The notes below the pieces were generated by a model. The model was not told where the DNA came from and ran no database searches. It saw nothing but the letters and a program-made list of their open reading frames with translations. Source: Janthinobacterium sp. (GTDB lineage: Bacteria > Pseudomonadota > Gammaproteobacteria > Burkholderiales > Burkholderiaceae_D). From it: DNA of 64,000 nt. The DNA is taken from assembly GCF_009923995.1 (NCBI RefSeq), contig NZ_RFSK01000007.1, forward strand, positions 1 to 64,000, read 5' to 3'. Positions 26,423 through 33,805 of this stretch are shown here, piece after piece. The translations under genes were made by a program, and so were the position numbers. The number at the start of each line of letters is the position of its first letter. Within the stretch, counting starts at the first letter, position 1.

Positions 26423-27571
26423 ATGAATATCGCATCCCACCTGAAAAACACCACCTTCGCCGTGGCCGCCCTGCTGGCGGGCGGCGCGGGCCTGATGATG
26501 AGCATGGATGGCCGCGCCAGCGATGCCGTTCCCGCCAGCCTTGCCTGCGCGGCGGACAAGGGCTGGGACATGGCCTGCCTGCGCCAGACGTATGCGGCGC
26601 CCCTGGCCAGCTGGCCCCGCCCGCAGGTGGCCGAGGGCGTCACGCCGCAGGAAATGGCGCCCGTGTCGGCGATGCCGCTGCCGTCCGTGGCACCGCAGGT
26701 GGCGGCGCTGGGCCAGCGCCTGTTCAACGATCCCCGCTTGTCGCGCTCGAATGCGGTGGCCTGCATCAGCTGCCACAGTCCCGCCCACAGCTTTGCCGAC
26801 AGCAAGCGCACTTCCACCGGCCACGCAGGACGGCTGGGCCAGCGCAACGCGCCGGGCCTGCTGGGCGTGGGCCAGATCAAGCCGCTGTTCTGGGATGGCC
26901 GCGCGGCCACGCTGGAAGAGCAGGCCATGGGACCCTTGCAGCATCCGGACGAGATGGCCATGGACGTGCCGGCCCTGGCGGCCAAGCTGGCGGGCCTCGA
27001 TGACTACCCGGCGCAGTTCGACGCCGCCTTCGGCCCGGGCGCGGGCGTCACCCTGCCGCGCATCCTGACGGCGCTGGCCGACTACCAGCGCACCCTGCTG
27101 CCGCCCGTCACGCGCTTCGACACCTTCCTGGAAGGCCAGCGCACGGCCCTGAACGACCGTGAGCTGCTGGGCCTGCACCTGTTCCGCACCAAGGCGCGCT
27201 GCATGACCTGCCACAGCGGCGCCCTGCTGACGGACCAGCAGTTCCACAACCTGGGGCTGACGTATTACGGGCGCAAGAAATACGAAGACCTGGGGCGCTA
27301 CCTGGTGACGGGCAAGGACGAGGACGTGGGCAAGTTCCGCACGCCGGGCCTGCGCGGCGTGGCGCAGTCGGGGCCGTGGATGCACAACGGCCTGTTCCCG
27401 CAGATGGTGGGCTTGCTGAACATGTACAACGCGGGCATGTCGCGCCCCGTGCCGCAGAACGCGCAGCAGGCGGCCGATCCGAAGTTTCCCGTCACGTCGC
27501 CCCTGCTGCAGCGATTGCAGCTGACGTCCGAGGAAATCATCGCGCTGAAGAGTTTCCTGGAAGTTCTGTAG
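26423..27571 (+). CDS. Di-haem cytochrome c peroxidase/MauG-like protein
   Basis: A 382-residue exported protein with two haem c sites, CISCH (about residue 114) and CMTCH (about 260). The layout is that of the bacterial cytochrome c peroxidase/MauG family: LGQRLFNDPRLSRSNAVACI, FWDGRAATLEEQAMGP with the Glu-rich loop, and KFRTPGLRGVAQSGPWMHNG with a possible distal methionine. It has a signal peptide or anchor at the N-terminus. Cotranscription with a TonB-dependent receptor suggests chemical processing of an imported metal chelate or a modification reaction. Peroxidase activity itself is not proven by sequence. Confidence 0.85.
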   Translation: MNIASHLKNTTFAVAALLAGGAGLMMSMDGRASDAVPASLACAADKGWDMACLRQTYAAPLASWPRPQVAEGVTPQEMAPVSAMPLPSVAPQVAALGQRLFNDPRLSRSNAVACISCHSPAHSFADSKRTSTGHAGRLGQRNAPGLLGVGQIKPLFWDGRAATLEEQAMGPLQHPDEMAMDVPALAAKLAGLDDYPAQFDAAFGPGAGVTLPRILTALADYQRTLLPPVTRFDTFLEGQRTALNDRELLGLHLFRTKARCMTCHSGALLTDQQFHNLGLTYYGRKKYEDLGRYLVTGKDEDVGKFRTPGLRGVAQSGPWMHNGLFPQMVGLLNMYNAGMSRPVPQNAQQAADPKFPVTSPLLQRLQLTSEEIIALKSFLEVL

Positions 27572-27578
27572 CCGCTTG

Positions 27579-27606
27579 GCCGGTTGCGCCCGCAACCGGC
27601 CTTTTT
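27579..27606 (+). terminator. Terminator after the receptor/peroxidase operon
   Basis: Perfect ten-base stem GCCGGTTGCG (27579-27588) with CGCAACCGGC (27591-27600), followed by CTTTTT. Confidence 0.9.
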
Positions 27607-27683
27607 CCTGCATGCGGCGCCATATTGTATAGACGTTTGGCGCCTGTCAATCTCACCAAATTCCACATTCCACGGGCTTTCCA

Positions 27684-27751
27684 TATATATTTTCCAAAAT
27701 GGAAATATATAAGAAGGAAACGTTGACTCTAAAATAATCGCGCTCTATATT
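27684..27751 (+). promoter_or_regulatory. Palindrome and strong promoter of the cysteine-rich peptide cluster
   Basis: An AT-rich inverted repeat, TATATATTTTCCA (27683-27695) against TGGAAATATATA (27700-27711), lies 11 bases before the -35 box TTGACT (27723-27728). A 17-base spacer and TATATT (27746-27751) complete a near-consensus sigma-70 promoter. The palindrome is well placed for an activator or repressor. The whole 27,610-27,847 stretch is much more AT-rich than the surroundings. Confidence 0.65.
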
Positions 27752-27847
27752 CGATTTTGTAGCAAGCAAATAACGAAATTGCTATGAATTTTTTACGACT
27801 GGTCTAACGCGATTGCCTCGGATAATCGCCAACATGGAGAGTAGTAA

Positions 27848-28033
27848 ATGAAAAAGATTGCAGCATTTATTTTTACCCTGGGATTGAGTGCTTCCTATGC
27901 CATCGCTTCCGATACCAGCTGCTATAGCTGTGAGGAAGAACTGCGGGAATGCCAGATGATGTATGGCGACCGTCACCCATTCTGCACCAGCAGCTATAAA
28001 GGTTGCCTGAGAGCCTGCCTGGCCGACAACTGA
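27848..28033 (+). CDS. Small exported cysteine-rich peptide 1
   Basis: A 61-residue precursor with a signal peptide (MKKIAAFIFTLGLSASYAIA) and a mature part of about 41 residues with six cysteines spaced C-x2-C-x6-C-x10-C-x6-C-x3-C. The last five cysteines match those of peptides 2 and 3 downstream exactly. Charged helical segments between paired cysteines suggest a disulfide-stapled helical hairpin. I do not recognise a described family. GGAGAG precedes the ATG by six bases, and the gene is first behind the strong promoter. Function unknown; a secreted effector, toxin-like or redox peptide is possible. Confidence 0.75.
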   Translation: MKKIAAFIFTLGLSASYAIASDTSCYSCEEELRECQMMYGDRHPFCTSSYKGCLRACLADN

Positions 28034-28117
28034 TTTCCGTTTTTTGCATTGCGAGGCGGCGCTGCAAGCGCATATTGCGCGGGCCGCCTTCGTTCATCGA
28101 CGCCTCTGATAATACTT

Positions 28118-28498
28118 ATGATGCAGAAAAAACTTAAAACCATCGCCATGTATGGCGTGATCCTGGCCGCCGGCCTGGGCAGCGGTTATGGCCTGTCCAT
28201 GTTGCCTGGTTTATTCAAATCGAATTACACGGAAGGCAATTACGCGGCGTATTACCCGAATGCCCAGGCGAAAGTCGTGCTGTATGGCACGGACTGGTGC
28301 AGTTATTGCGCCAAGACGCGCGCCTATTTCAAGGAAAACAAGATCGAATTCGTCGATCTGGATATCGAAAAATCGCCGGAAGCGAAAAAAGCCCATGCGG
28401 AACTGGGTGGCGGCGGCGTGCCGGTGGTGCTGATCGGCAATCGCAAGATCCAGGGTTTCAATACGGGCGCGCTGGAAGCGGCGCTGAAGAAAATCTGA
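28118..28498 (+). CDS. Membrane-anchored glutaredoxin-like protein
   Basis: A 126-residue protein with an N-terminal hydrophobic segment (about 8-28) and a glutaredoxin domain (about 48-126). The active site is DWCSYCAKTRAYF (CxxC, about residues 59-62). The cis-proline motif GGVPVVLIGN and the C-terminal helix GFNTGALEAALKKI are present. The anchor should place the thioredoxin fold in the periplasm. Because it sits within a cluster of disulfide-rich exported peptides, it could reduce or shuffle their disulfides; that link is inference. The start is either of two adjacent ATGs. Confidence 0.85.
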   Translation: MMQKKLKTIAMYGVILAAGLGSGYGLSMLPGLFKSNYTEGNYAAYYPNAQAKVVLYGTDWCSYCAKTRAYFKENKIEFVDLDIEKSPEAKKAHAELGGGGVPVVLIGNRKIQGFNTGALEAALKKI

Positions 28499-28527
28499 CG
28501 TTTCCACTTCGTAAGTGGAAAGGCTGA

Positions 28528-28722
28528 CCAGGATCAAAAAGCCTTGCCGCATTCCTGTTCGGCGCCGGCACGGCGCTGTCCTTCCGTGTCCATGCGGGTG
28601 GCCCCGACCGCACCTTCGTCTGGGGGCGCAAGCTGCGCGATTGCGTGGAATGCGGGCAGCGGGCCTGCATGGAAAATTACCAGGCTTGCCAGAAGGAATG
28701 TTTGCGCCCGCCGCGTAACTGA
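28528..28722 (+). pseudogene. Decayed fourth cysteine-rich peptide
   Basis: The frame from 28528 to the stop at 28720-28722 reads as a start-less signal peptide (KSLAAFLFGAGTALSFRVHA) followed by a mature part ending RACMENYQACQKECLRPPRN. The last three cysteines keep the C-x6-C-x3-C spacing of the neighbouring peptides, but the C-x10-C stretch is deleted. There is no ATG, GTG or TTG in a sensible place; just before the frame the DNA reads ATCAAAAAGCC, where a one-base change in the A run would restore alignment with a start-like codon. It looks like a relic of the same family. The rest of this gene-free stretch (28,499-28,810) shows nothing else. Confidence 0.5.
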
Positions 28723-28810
28723 AGCGCGGATGCTTTAGCTTGTGGATGGCGCGTAAGAGACGGCGCGCCATGGATGTTGTGCATCGTCTGTCAACTCAAC
28801 GGGAGTGCTT

Positions 28811-29011
28811 ATGTTTAAAAAGCTGGGTTTCTTTTTGTTTGTCATGGGCGTCAGTGCCTCGTATGCGATCGCTGGCGGCGGCGAGCCGGAATGCTATGCG
28901 CAGTGCAGCGTGGAATATGACCAATGCGTGGAAAACCGGCCCCAGTCGTCCGCTGTGTGCACGAGGATCATGAGCATTTGCAATAAATCCTGCGAACAAA
29001 GCAATATTTAA
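28811..29011 (+). CDS. Small exported cysteine-rich peptide 2
   Basis: A 66-residue precursor with a signal peptide (MFKKLGFFLFVMGVSASYAI) and a mature part with cysteines spaced C-x3-C-x6-C-x10-C-x6-C-x3-C. Key residues are ECYAQC, the middle DQCVEN and the end ICNKSC. The signal peptide is similar to that of peptide 1 (SASYAIA at the cleavage site in both), which supports common descent. The ATG at 28811 is preceded by GGGAG. Function unknown. Confidence 0.75.
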   Translation: MFKKLGFFLFVMGVSASYAIAGGGEPECYAQCSVEYDQCVENRPQSSAVCTRIMSICNKSCEQSNI

Positions 29012-29026
29012 CGGAACAGGGCGACC

Positions 29027-29218
29027 GTGAATAAGAAATTTGCCTTGTTTGTCTTTGCCCTCGGCCCGGCTTCGGCCGCCGCGGCCGCAGGACGGCTGGA
29101 GTGCAAGCGGCTGTGCAGTTCCGGTATGACCGAATGCCTCGACACCGGTGGCGGCTTGACGGAGGTCTGCCACAGAAATTTTGACATTTGCGTCAATGAG
29201 TGCATGAGCGCAAAGTAA
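29027..29218 (+). CDS. Small exported cysteine-rich peptide 3
   Basis: A 63-residue precursor starting at GTG, 15 bases after peptide 2. The signal peptide (about 21 residues, Ala-rich end) is followed by a mature part with exactly the peptide-2 spacing: C-x3-C-x6-C-x10-C-x6-C-x3-C (ECKRLC, TECLDT, DICVNEC). Outside the cysteines the sequences differ strongly, as expected for a diversifying family. Function unknown. Confidence 0.72.
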   Translation: MNKKFALFVFALGPASAAAAAGRLECKRLCSSGMTECLDTGGGLTEVCHRNFDICVNECMSAK

Positions 29219-29232
29219 GCGCATCTCAGCCA

Positions 29233-29267
29233 GCGCGGCCCTTCCCGCCCTGTGCGGTGGGCCGCGC
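29233..29267 (+). terminator. Possible hairpin at the end of the peptide cluster
   Basis: Perfect nine-base stem GCGCGGCCC (29233-29241) with GGGCCGCGC (29259-29267), but no T run. It lies between the peptide cluster and the convergent adenosyltransferase gene. It may be a factor-dependent end or a simple processing hairpin. Confidence 0.35.
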
Positions 29268-29278
29268 AGCGGCTGCCA

Positions 29279-29833
29279 TCATCCCCGCGTGCGGTCATGC
29301 CGCCACAGCACGTCGCTGCCGCCGGCAAAGCGGTTCAGCACGCGCGACAGGACGAACAGCAGGTCCGACAGCCGGTTCACGTACTGGCGCGGATGTTCAT
29401 GGATGGGCTCTGCATTGGCCAGCGCGACGATGCTGCGCTCGGCACGGCGGCAGACGGTGCGGCACACATGGGCCAGCGAGGCGGCGCGCGAGCCGGCCGG
29501 CAGGATGAATTCGGAGAGGGCCGGCAAGTCAGCATTGTATTTCGTCAATAGTTCGTCGAGGCGCAGCACGTGCTCTTCGTTGATCAGCTGGTAGCCGGGG
29601 ATGCAGATCTCGCCGCCCAGGTCGAACAAATCGTGCTGGATGGCCACCAGCTCGCCGCGCAAGGCGTCGGGCATGGCTTCGCACAGCAGCAATCCCAGGT
29701 TGGAATTGAGTTCGTCGACGTCGCCCATGGCGTGGATGCGCACGCTGTCCTTGCTGGTGCGGCTGCCGTCGCCCAGGCCGGTGCTGCCATTGTCGCCCGT
29801 GCGCGTGGCGATTTTCGAAAGTCGGTTGCCCAT
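29279..29833 (-). CDS. PduO-type cob(I)alamin adenosyltransferase
   Basis: A 184-residue enzyme transferring the adenosyl group of ATP to corrinoid cobalt to make adenosylcobalamin. The N-terminal ATP-binding motif TRTGDNGSTGLGDGSR (about 9-24), GDVDELNSNLG (about 36-46) and the C-terminal CRRAERSIVAL and YVNRLSDLLFVLSRVLN are the signature of the PduO/MMAB class. I chose the ATG at 29833; the longer frame upstream is not conserved-looking. It stands alone, divergent from glcD. Confidence 0.93.
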   Translation of the reverse strand: MGNRLSKIATRTGDNGSTGLGDGSRTSKDSVRIHAMGDVDELNSNLGLLLCEAMPDALRGELVAIQHDLFDLGGEICIPGYQLINEEHVLRLDELLTKYNADLPALSEFILPAGSRAASLAHVCRTVCRRAERSIVALANAEPIHEHPRQYVNRLSDLLFVLSRVLNRFAGGSDVLWRHDRTRG

Positions 29834-29984
29834 GATGCTGGTCCTGTGAAAGAAGAATGGGGGCAGCATACGACACCGCGCGCGCCCTGGCAGCGGATTT
29901 GCCTGCAAATCGGACAAAAAATGCGGTGCGCGCCACTTTTGTGCTTACAATCGTTGCACGACCAAGCACTTCTGTCCCCATCTT

Positions 29985-31475
29985 ATGCTCAATGCCGCCC
30001 CCGAACCCGGATTGACCGCCGCGCGCCAGCAAGCCGTCGTCGCGGCCCTGCTGGCCGTGCTGCCGGCCCGCTGCGTGCTGTCCGACGCGGAAGATACGCG
30101 CCCGTATGAATGCGACGGCCTGGCCGCCTACCGCCAGCTGCCGATGGTGGTGACCCTGCCGGACACGGAAGAACAGGTGATCGCCATCCTCCGCGTCTGC
30201 CGTGAAATGCAGGTGCCGATCGTGCCGCGCGGCGCCGGCACGGGCTTGTCGGGCGGCGCCTTGCCCATCGCCGACGGCGTGGTGCTGTCGACGGCGCGCC
30301 TGAACCGCATCGTGCGCCTCGATGCCTACGCGCGCACGGCCGTGGTGCAGCCGGGCGTGCGCAACCTGGCCATTTCGGAGGCGGCGGCGCCGCACGCCCT
30401 GTATTACGCGCCCGACCCGTCCTCGCAGATCGCCTGCAGCATCGGCGGCAACGTGGCGGAAAACTCGGGCGGCGTGCATTGCCTCAAATACGGCTTGACC
30501 GTGCACAATGTGCTGCGCGTGCGCGTCGTTACCATCGATGGTGACGTGCTCGAACTGGGCGGCGAATGCCTGGACTCGCCCGGCCTCGACCTGCTGGCCG
30601 TCTTCATCGGTTCCGAAGGCATGCTGGGCATCGTCACGGAAGTGACGGTGAAACTGGTGCCGAAACCGGCCACGGCGCGTGTCATCATGGCCTCGTTCGG
30701 CGACGTCGTCACGGGCGGCAACGCGGTGGCCAACGTGATTGCCGCCGGCATCATCCCGGCCGGGCTGGAAATGATGGACCAGACGTCCTCGCGCATGGTC
30801 GAACCGTTCGTCAAGGCGGGCTACGACACGGACGCGGCGGCCATCCTGCTGTGCGAGGCCGACGGCACGCACGAGGAGGTGGAGGAAGAAATCGCCCGCA
30901 TGACGGCCGTGCTGGAAGGGGCGGGCGCCATCGCCATCGCCGTCTCGCAGTCGGAAGCGGAGCGCATGAAATTCTGGTCCGGCCGCAAGAACGCGTTTCC
31001 CGCCGCGGGCCGCATTTCGCCCGACTATTACTGCATGGACGGCACCATCCCGCGCAAGCGCCTGGCCGAAGTCCTGACGGGCATCGCCGCCATGGAAACG
31101 ACGCATGGCCTGCGCTGCGCCAACGTGTTCCACGCGGGCGACGGCAATTTGCACCCGCTGATCCTGTTCGACGCCAACATGCCCGGCGAGTTCGAGCGCG
31201 CCGAGGCGTTCGGCGCCGACATCCTGGCCCTGTGCGTGGCCGTCGGCGGCACAATCACGGGCGAACATGGCGTGGGCATGGAAAAGATCAACTCCATGTG
31301 CGTGCAATTTACGCGCGCCGAACTCGATGCCTTCTTTGCCGTCAAGCGCGCCTTCGATCCCCATGCCTTGCTGAACCCGGACAAGGCGATCCCCACCTTG
31401 AACCGCTGCGCCGAATTCGGCAAGATGCACGTGACGGCGGGGCGCCTGCCGTTCGCCAACCTGCCCCGTTTTTAA
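29985..31475 (+). CDS. glcD: Glycolate oxidase subunit GlcD (FAD-linked)
   Basis: A 496-residue FAD-linked dehydrogenase that oxidises glycolate to glyoxylate as part of GlcDEF. The FAD-binding motif IVPRGAGTGLSGGALP (about 75-90), SIGGNVAENSGGVHC (about 150) and GEHGVGMEKI near the C-terminus are visible. Length and organisation match GlcD. It is the first gene of glcDEF; glcE follows 16 bases later. Confidence 0.93.
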   Translation: MLNAAPEPGLTAARQQAVVAALLAVLPARCVLSDAEDTRPYECDGLAAYRQLPMVVTLPDTEEQVIAILRVCREMQVPIVPRGAGTGLSGGALPIADGVVLSTARLNRIVRLDAYARTAVVQPGVRNLAISEAAAPHALYYAPDPSSQIACSIGGNVAENSGGVHCLKYGLTVHNVLRVRVVTIDGDVLELGGECLDSPGLDLLAVFIGSEGMLGIVTEVTVKLVPKPATARVIMASFGDVVTGGNAVANVIAAGIIPAGLEMMDQTSSRMVEPFVKAGYDTDAAAILLCEADGTHEEVEEEIARMTAVLEGAGAIAIAVSQSEAERMKFWSGRKNAFPAAGRISPDYYCMDGTIPRKRLAEVLTGIAAMETTHGLRCANVFHAGDGNLHPLILFDANMPGEFERAEAFGADILALCVAVGGTITGEHGVGMEKINSMCVQFTRAELDAFFAVKRAFDPHALLNPDKAIPTLNRCAEFGKMHVTAGRLPFANLPRF

Positions 31476-31491
31476 TTTTCCGGAGACCCTT

Positions 31492-32562
31492 TTGCAAGCG
31501 ATAGCGGAACAATTCAGGCAGCAGATCCGGGCCGCCAGCGCGGCGGGCAAGCCTTTGCGCCTGCGCGGCGGCGGCACGAAAGACTGGTATGGCCAGCAGC
31601 TGGCAGGCGAGGTGCTCGATACGCGCGCGTACGCGGGCATCATCGACTATGAACCGACGGAACTGGTGATCACGGCCCGCTGCGGCACGCCGCTGGCCGA
31701 GATCGAGGCGGCGCTGGCCGCGCGCAACCAGATGCTGGCCTTCGAGCCGCCCCATTTCGGTCCTGGCGCCACCGTGGGCGGCGTCGTCGCCTGCGCCCTG
31801 TCCGGGCCGCGCCGCGCCAGCGCGGGCGCCGTGCGTGACTTCGTGCTGGGCGCCGTGCTGATGGACGGCCACGGCGAACGGCTGGCCTTTGGCGGGCAAG
31901 TCATGAAGAACGTGGCTGGCTATGACGTGTCGCGCCTGCTGGCCGGCTCCCTGGGGACGCTGGGCCTGATCCTGGAAGTGTCGCTGAAGGTGCTGCCTTT
32001 GCCGCTGCGCGAAGCGACCTTGCGCCTGGACTGCGCGGAAATCGCCGCCTTGCGCCTGCTCAATGAATGGGCGGGCAAGCCGCTGCCCATTTCCGCCAGT
32101 TGCTGGCACGACGGCGTCCTGAGCGTGCGCCTGTCCGGCGCCGAGGCAGCCGTGTCGGCCGCCTTGCAGTCGCTGGGCGGCGCCGTGCTGGCGCCCGACG
32201 ACGCGGCCGCCTTCTGGCAATCCCTGCGCGAGCAGACGCACGCTTTCTTTGCGGGCGCGGGCAGCCTGTGGCGGCTGTCGCTGCCGCCGCATGCCAGCGC
32301 CATGATACTCAAGGGGCGCCAGCTGATCGAGTGGGGCGGGGCGCAGCGCTGGCTCAAGCTCGATGGCGACGCCGACGCGGCAGGCAGCGCGCGCATCCGC
32401 CAGGCCGTGGCGGCCGCCGGCGGCCACGCCACCCTGTTCCGCGGCGGCGACAAGGCCGTGGGCGTGTTCCACCCGCTGGCGCCCGCCGTCGCCACCATCC
32501 ACCAGCGCCTGCGGCAGGCTTTCGACCCGGCCGGCATCTTCAACCCGCACAGAATGACTTGA
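31492..32562 (+). CDS. glcE: Glycolate oxidase subunit GlcE
   Basis: A 356-residue FAD-binding subunit of glycolate oxidase. It has the PCMH-type fold (LRLRGGGTKDWYG, ITARCGTPLAEIEAALA, FGPGATVGGVVACALSGPRR, GGQVMKNVAGYDVSRL). No ATG suits the N-terminus; the TTG at 31492, with GGAGAC seven bases upstream, gives the expected length. It lies between glcD and glcF, as in Escherichia coli. Confidence 0.92.
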   Translation: MQAIAEQFRQQIRAASAAGKPLRLRGGGTKDWYGQQLAGEVLDTRAYAGIIDYEPTELVITARCGTPLAEIEAALAARNQMLAFEPPHFGPGATVGGVVACALSGPRRASAGAVRDFVLGAVLMDGHGERLAFGGQVMKNVAGYDVSRLLAGSLGTLGLILEVSLKVLPLPLREATLRLDCAEIAALRLLNEWAGKPLPISASCWHDGVLSVRLSGAEAAVSAALQSLGGAVLAPDDAAAFWQSLREQTHAFFAGAGSLWRLSLPPHASAMILKGRQLIEWGGAQRWLKLDGDADAAGSARIRQAVAAAGGHATLFRGGDKAVGVFHPLAPAVATIHQRLRQAFDPAGIFNPHRMT

Positions 32563-32566
32563 GCGC

Positions 32567-33805
32567 ATGCAAACCAATCTCGCCGATTTTATCAAGAACA
32601 CGCCGGCAGGCGACGAAGCGGAAGCCATCCTGCGCGCCTGCGTGCATTGCGGCTTCTGCACGGCCACCTGTCCCACCTACCAGCTGCTGGGCGATGAACT
32701 CGATGGCCCCCGTGGCCGCATCTACCTGATCAAGCAGGTACTGGAAGGCGCGCCTGTCACGGCCAGGACGCAGACGCATCTGGACCGCTGCCTGACCTGC
32801 CGCAACTGCGAATCGACCTGTCCCTCGGGCGTGCAGTACGGGCGCCTGGTTGACATCGGCCGCAGCGTCGTCGAGCAGCGCGTGCAGCGCCCCTTGCGCG
32901 AACGGGCCCTGCGCTTCGTCCTGAAGGAAGCCTTGCCGCGCCGCTGGCTGTTTACACCCGCGTACAAGGCGGGGCAGGCGCTGCGGCCCTTGCTGTCGCA
33001 AGGCTTGCAGGACAAATTGCGCCCCGGCGCCAAGGCCGGTGCATGGCCCGCGCGCCGGCATGCGCGCACCATGCTGCTGCTCGACGGCTGCGTGCAGCCG
33101 GCCATGTCGCCCAACATCAACGCGGCCACGGCGCGCGTGCTCGATGCGCTGGGCGTGCAGCTGATCGTCGCGCCCAAGGCGGGCTGCTGCGGCGCGCTGC
33201 GCCACCACCTGAACGACCAGGACGCGGCGCTGGACGACATGCGCCGCAATATCGACGCCTGGTGGCCTTACGTAGACTGCGTGGACAGCGCCGAAGCCAT
33301 CGTCATGACGGCCTCCGGCTGCGGCGCCACCGTCAAGGAATACGGCCACCTGCTGGCGCACGACGTGCAGTATGCGGAGAAAGCGCGGCGCATCGCGGCA
33401 TTGACGCGCGATCTGTCCGAAATCATGCCGGCGTTCGAGGCGGAACTGGTGACGCTGCTGCAAGGGCGCATCGGCAAGAAGGTGGCGTATCACCCGCCGT
33501 GCACCCTGCAGCACGGCCAGCAGATCCGCGGCAAGGTGGAGCAGGTGCTGCGCGCCGTCGGCGTCGACGTGCGCCTGTGCGCGGACAGCCATTTGTGCTG
33601 CGGTTCGGCCGGCACGTATTCGATCCTGCAGCCGGACCTGTCGCGTCAGCTGCGCGACAACAAGGTGGCGCACCTGGAAGCGTGCGCGCCGGACATGATC
33701 GTCTCGGCGAATATCGGCTGCCTCACGCATTTGCAGTCGGGGACGGAAACGCCCGTGCGGCACTGGATCGAGCTGATCGACGCGGCCTTGACGCCCGTCA
33801 AATAG
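32567..33805 (+). CDS. glcF: Glycolate oxidase iron-sulfur subunit GlcF
   Basis: A 412-residue subunit with two [4Fe-4S] motifs near the N-terminus, CVHCGFCTATCPTY (about 25-38) and CLTCRNCESTCPSG (about 76-89). They are followed by two CCG-type domains (GCCGALRHH, LCCGSAG) that bind the further cofactor of this family. It passes electrons from GlcDE to the quinone pool. It begins 4 bases after glcE and closes the operon; its 3' end overlaps the end of the convergent GGDEF-EAL gene by eight bases. Confidence 0.93.
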   Translation: MQTNLADFIKNTPAGDEAEAILRACVHCGFCTATCPTYQLLGDELDGPRGRIYLIKQVLEGAPVTARTQTHLDRCLTCRNCESTCPSGVQYGRLVDIGRSVVEQRVQRPLRERALRFVLKEALPRRWLFTPAYKAGQALRPLLSQGLQDKLRPGAKAGAWPARRHARTMLLLDGCVQPAMSPNINAATARVLDALGVQLIVAPKAGCCGALRHHLNDQDAALDDMRRNIDAWWPYVDCVDSAEAIVMTASGCGATVKEYGHLLAHDVQYAEKARRIAALTRDLSEIMPAFEAELVTLLQGRIGKKVAYHPPCTLQHGQQIRGKVEQVLRAVGVDVRLCADSHLCCGSAGTYSILQPDLSRQLRDNKVAHLEACAPDMIVSANIGCLTHLQSGTETPVRHWIELIDAALTPVK

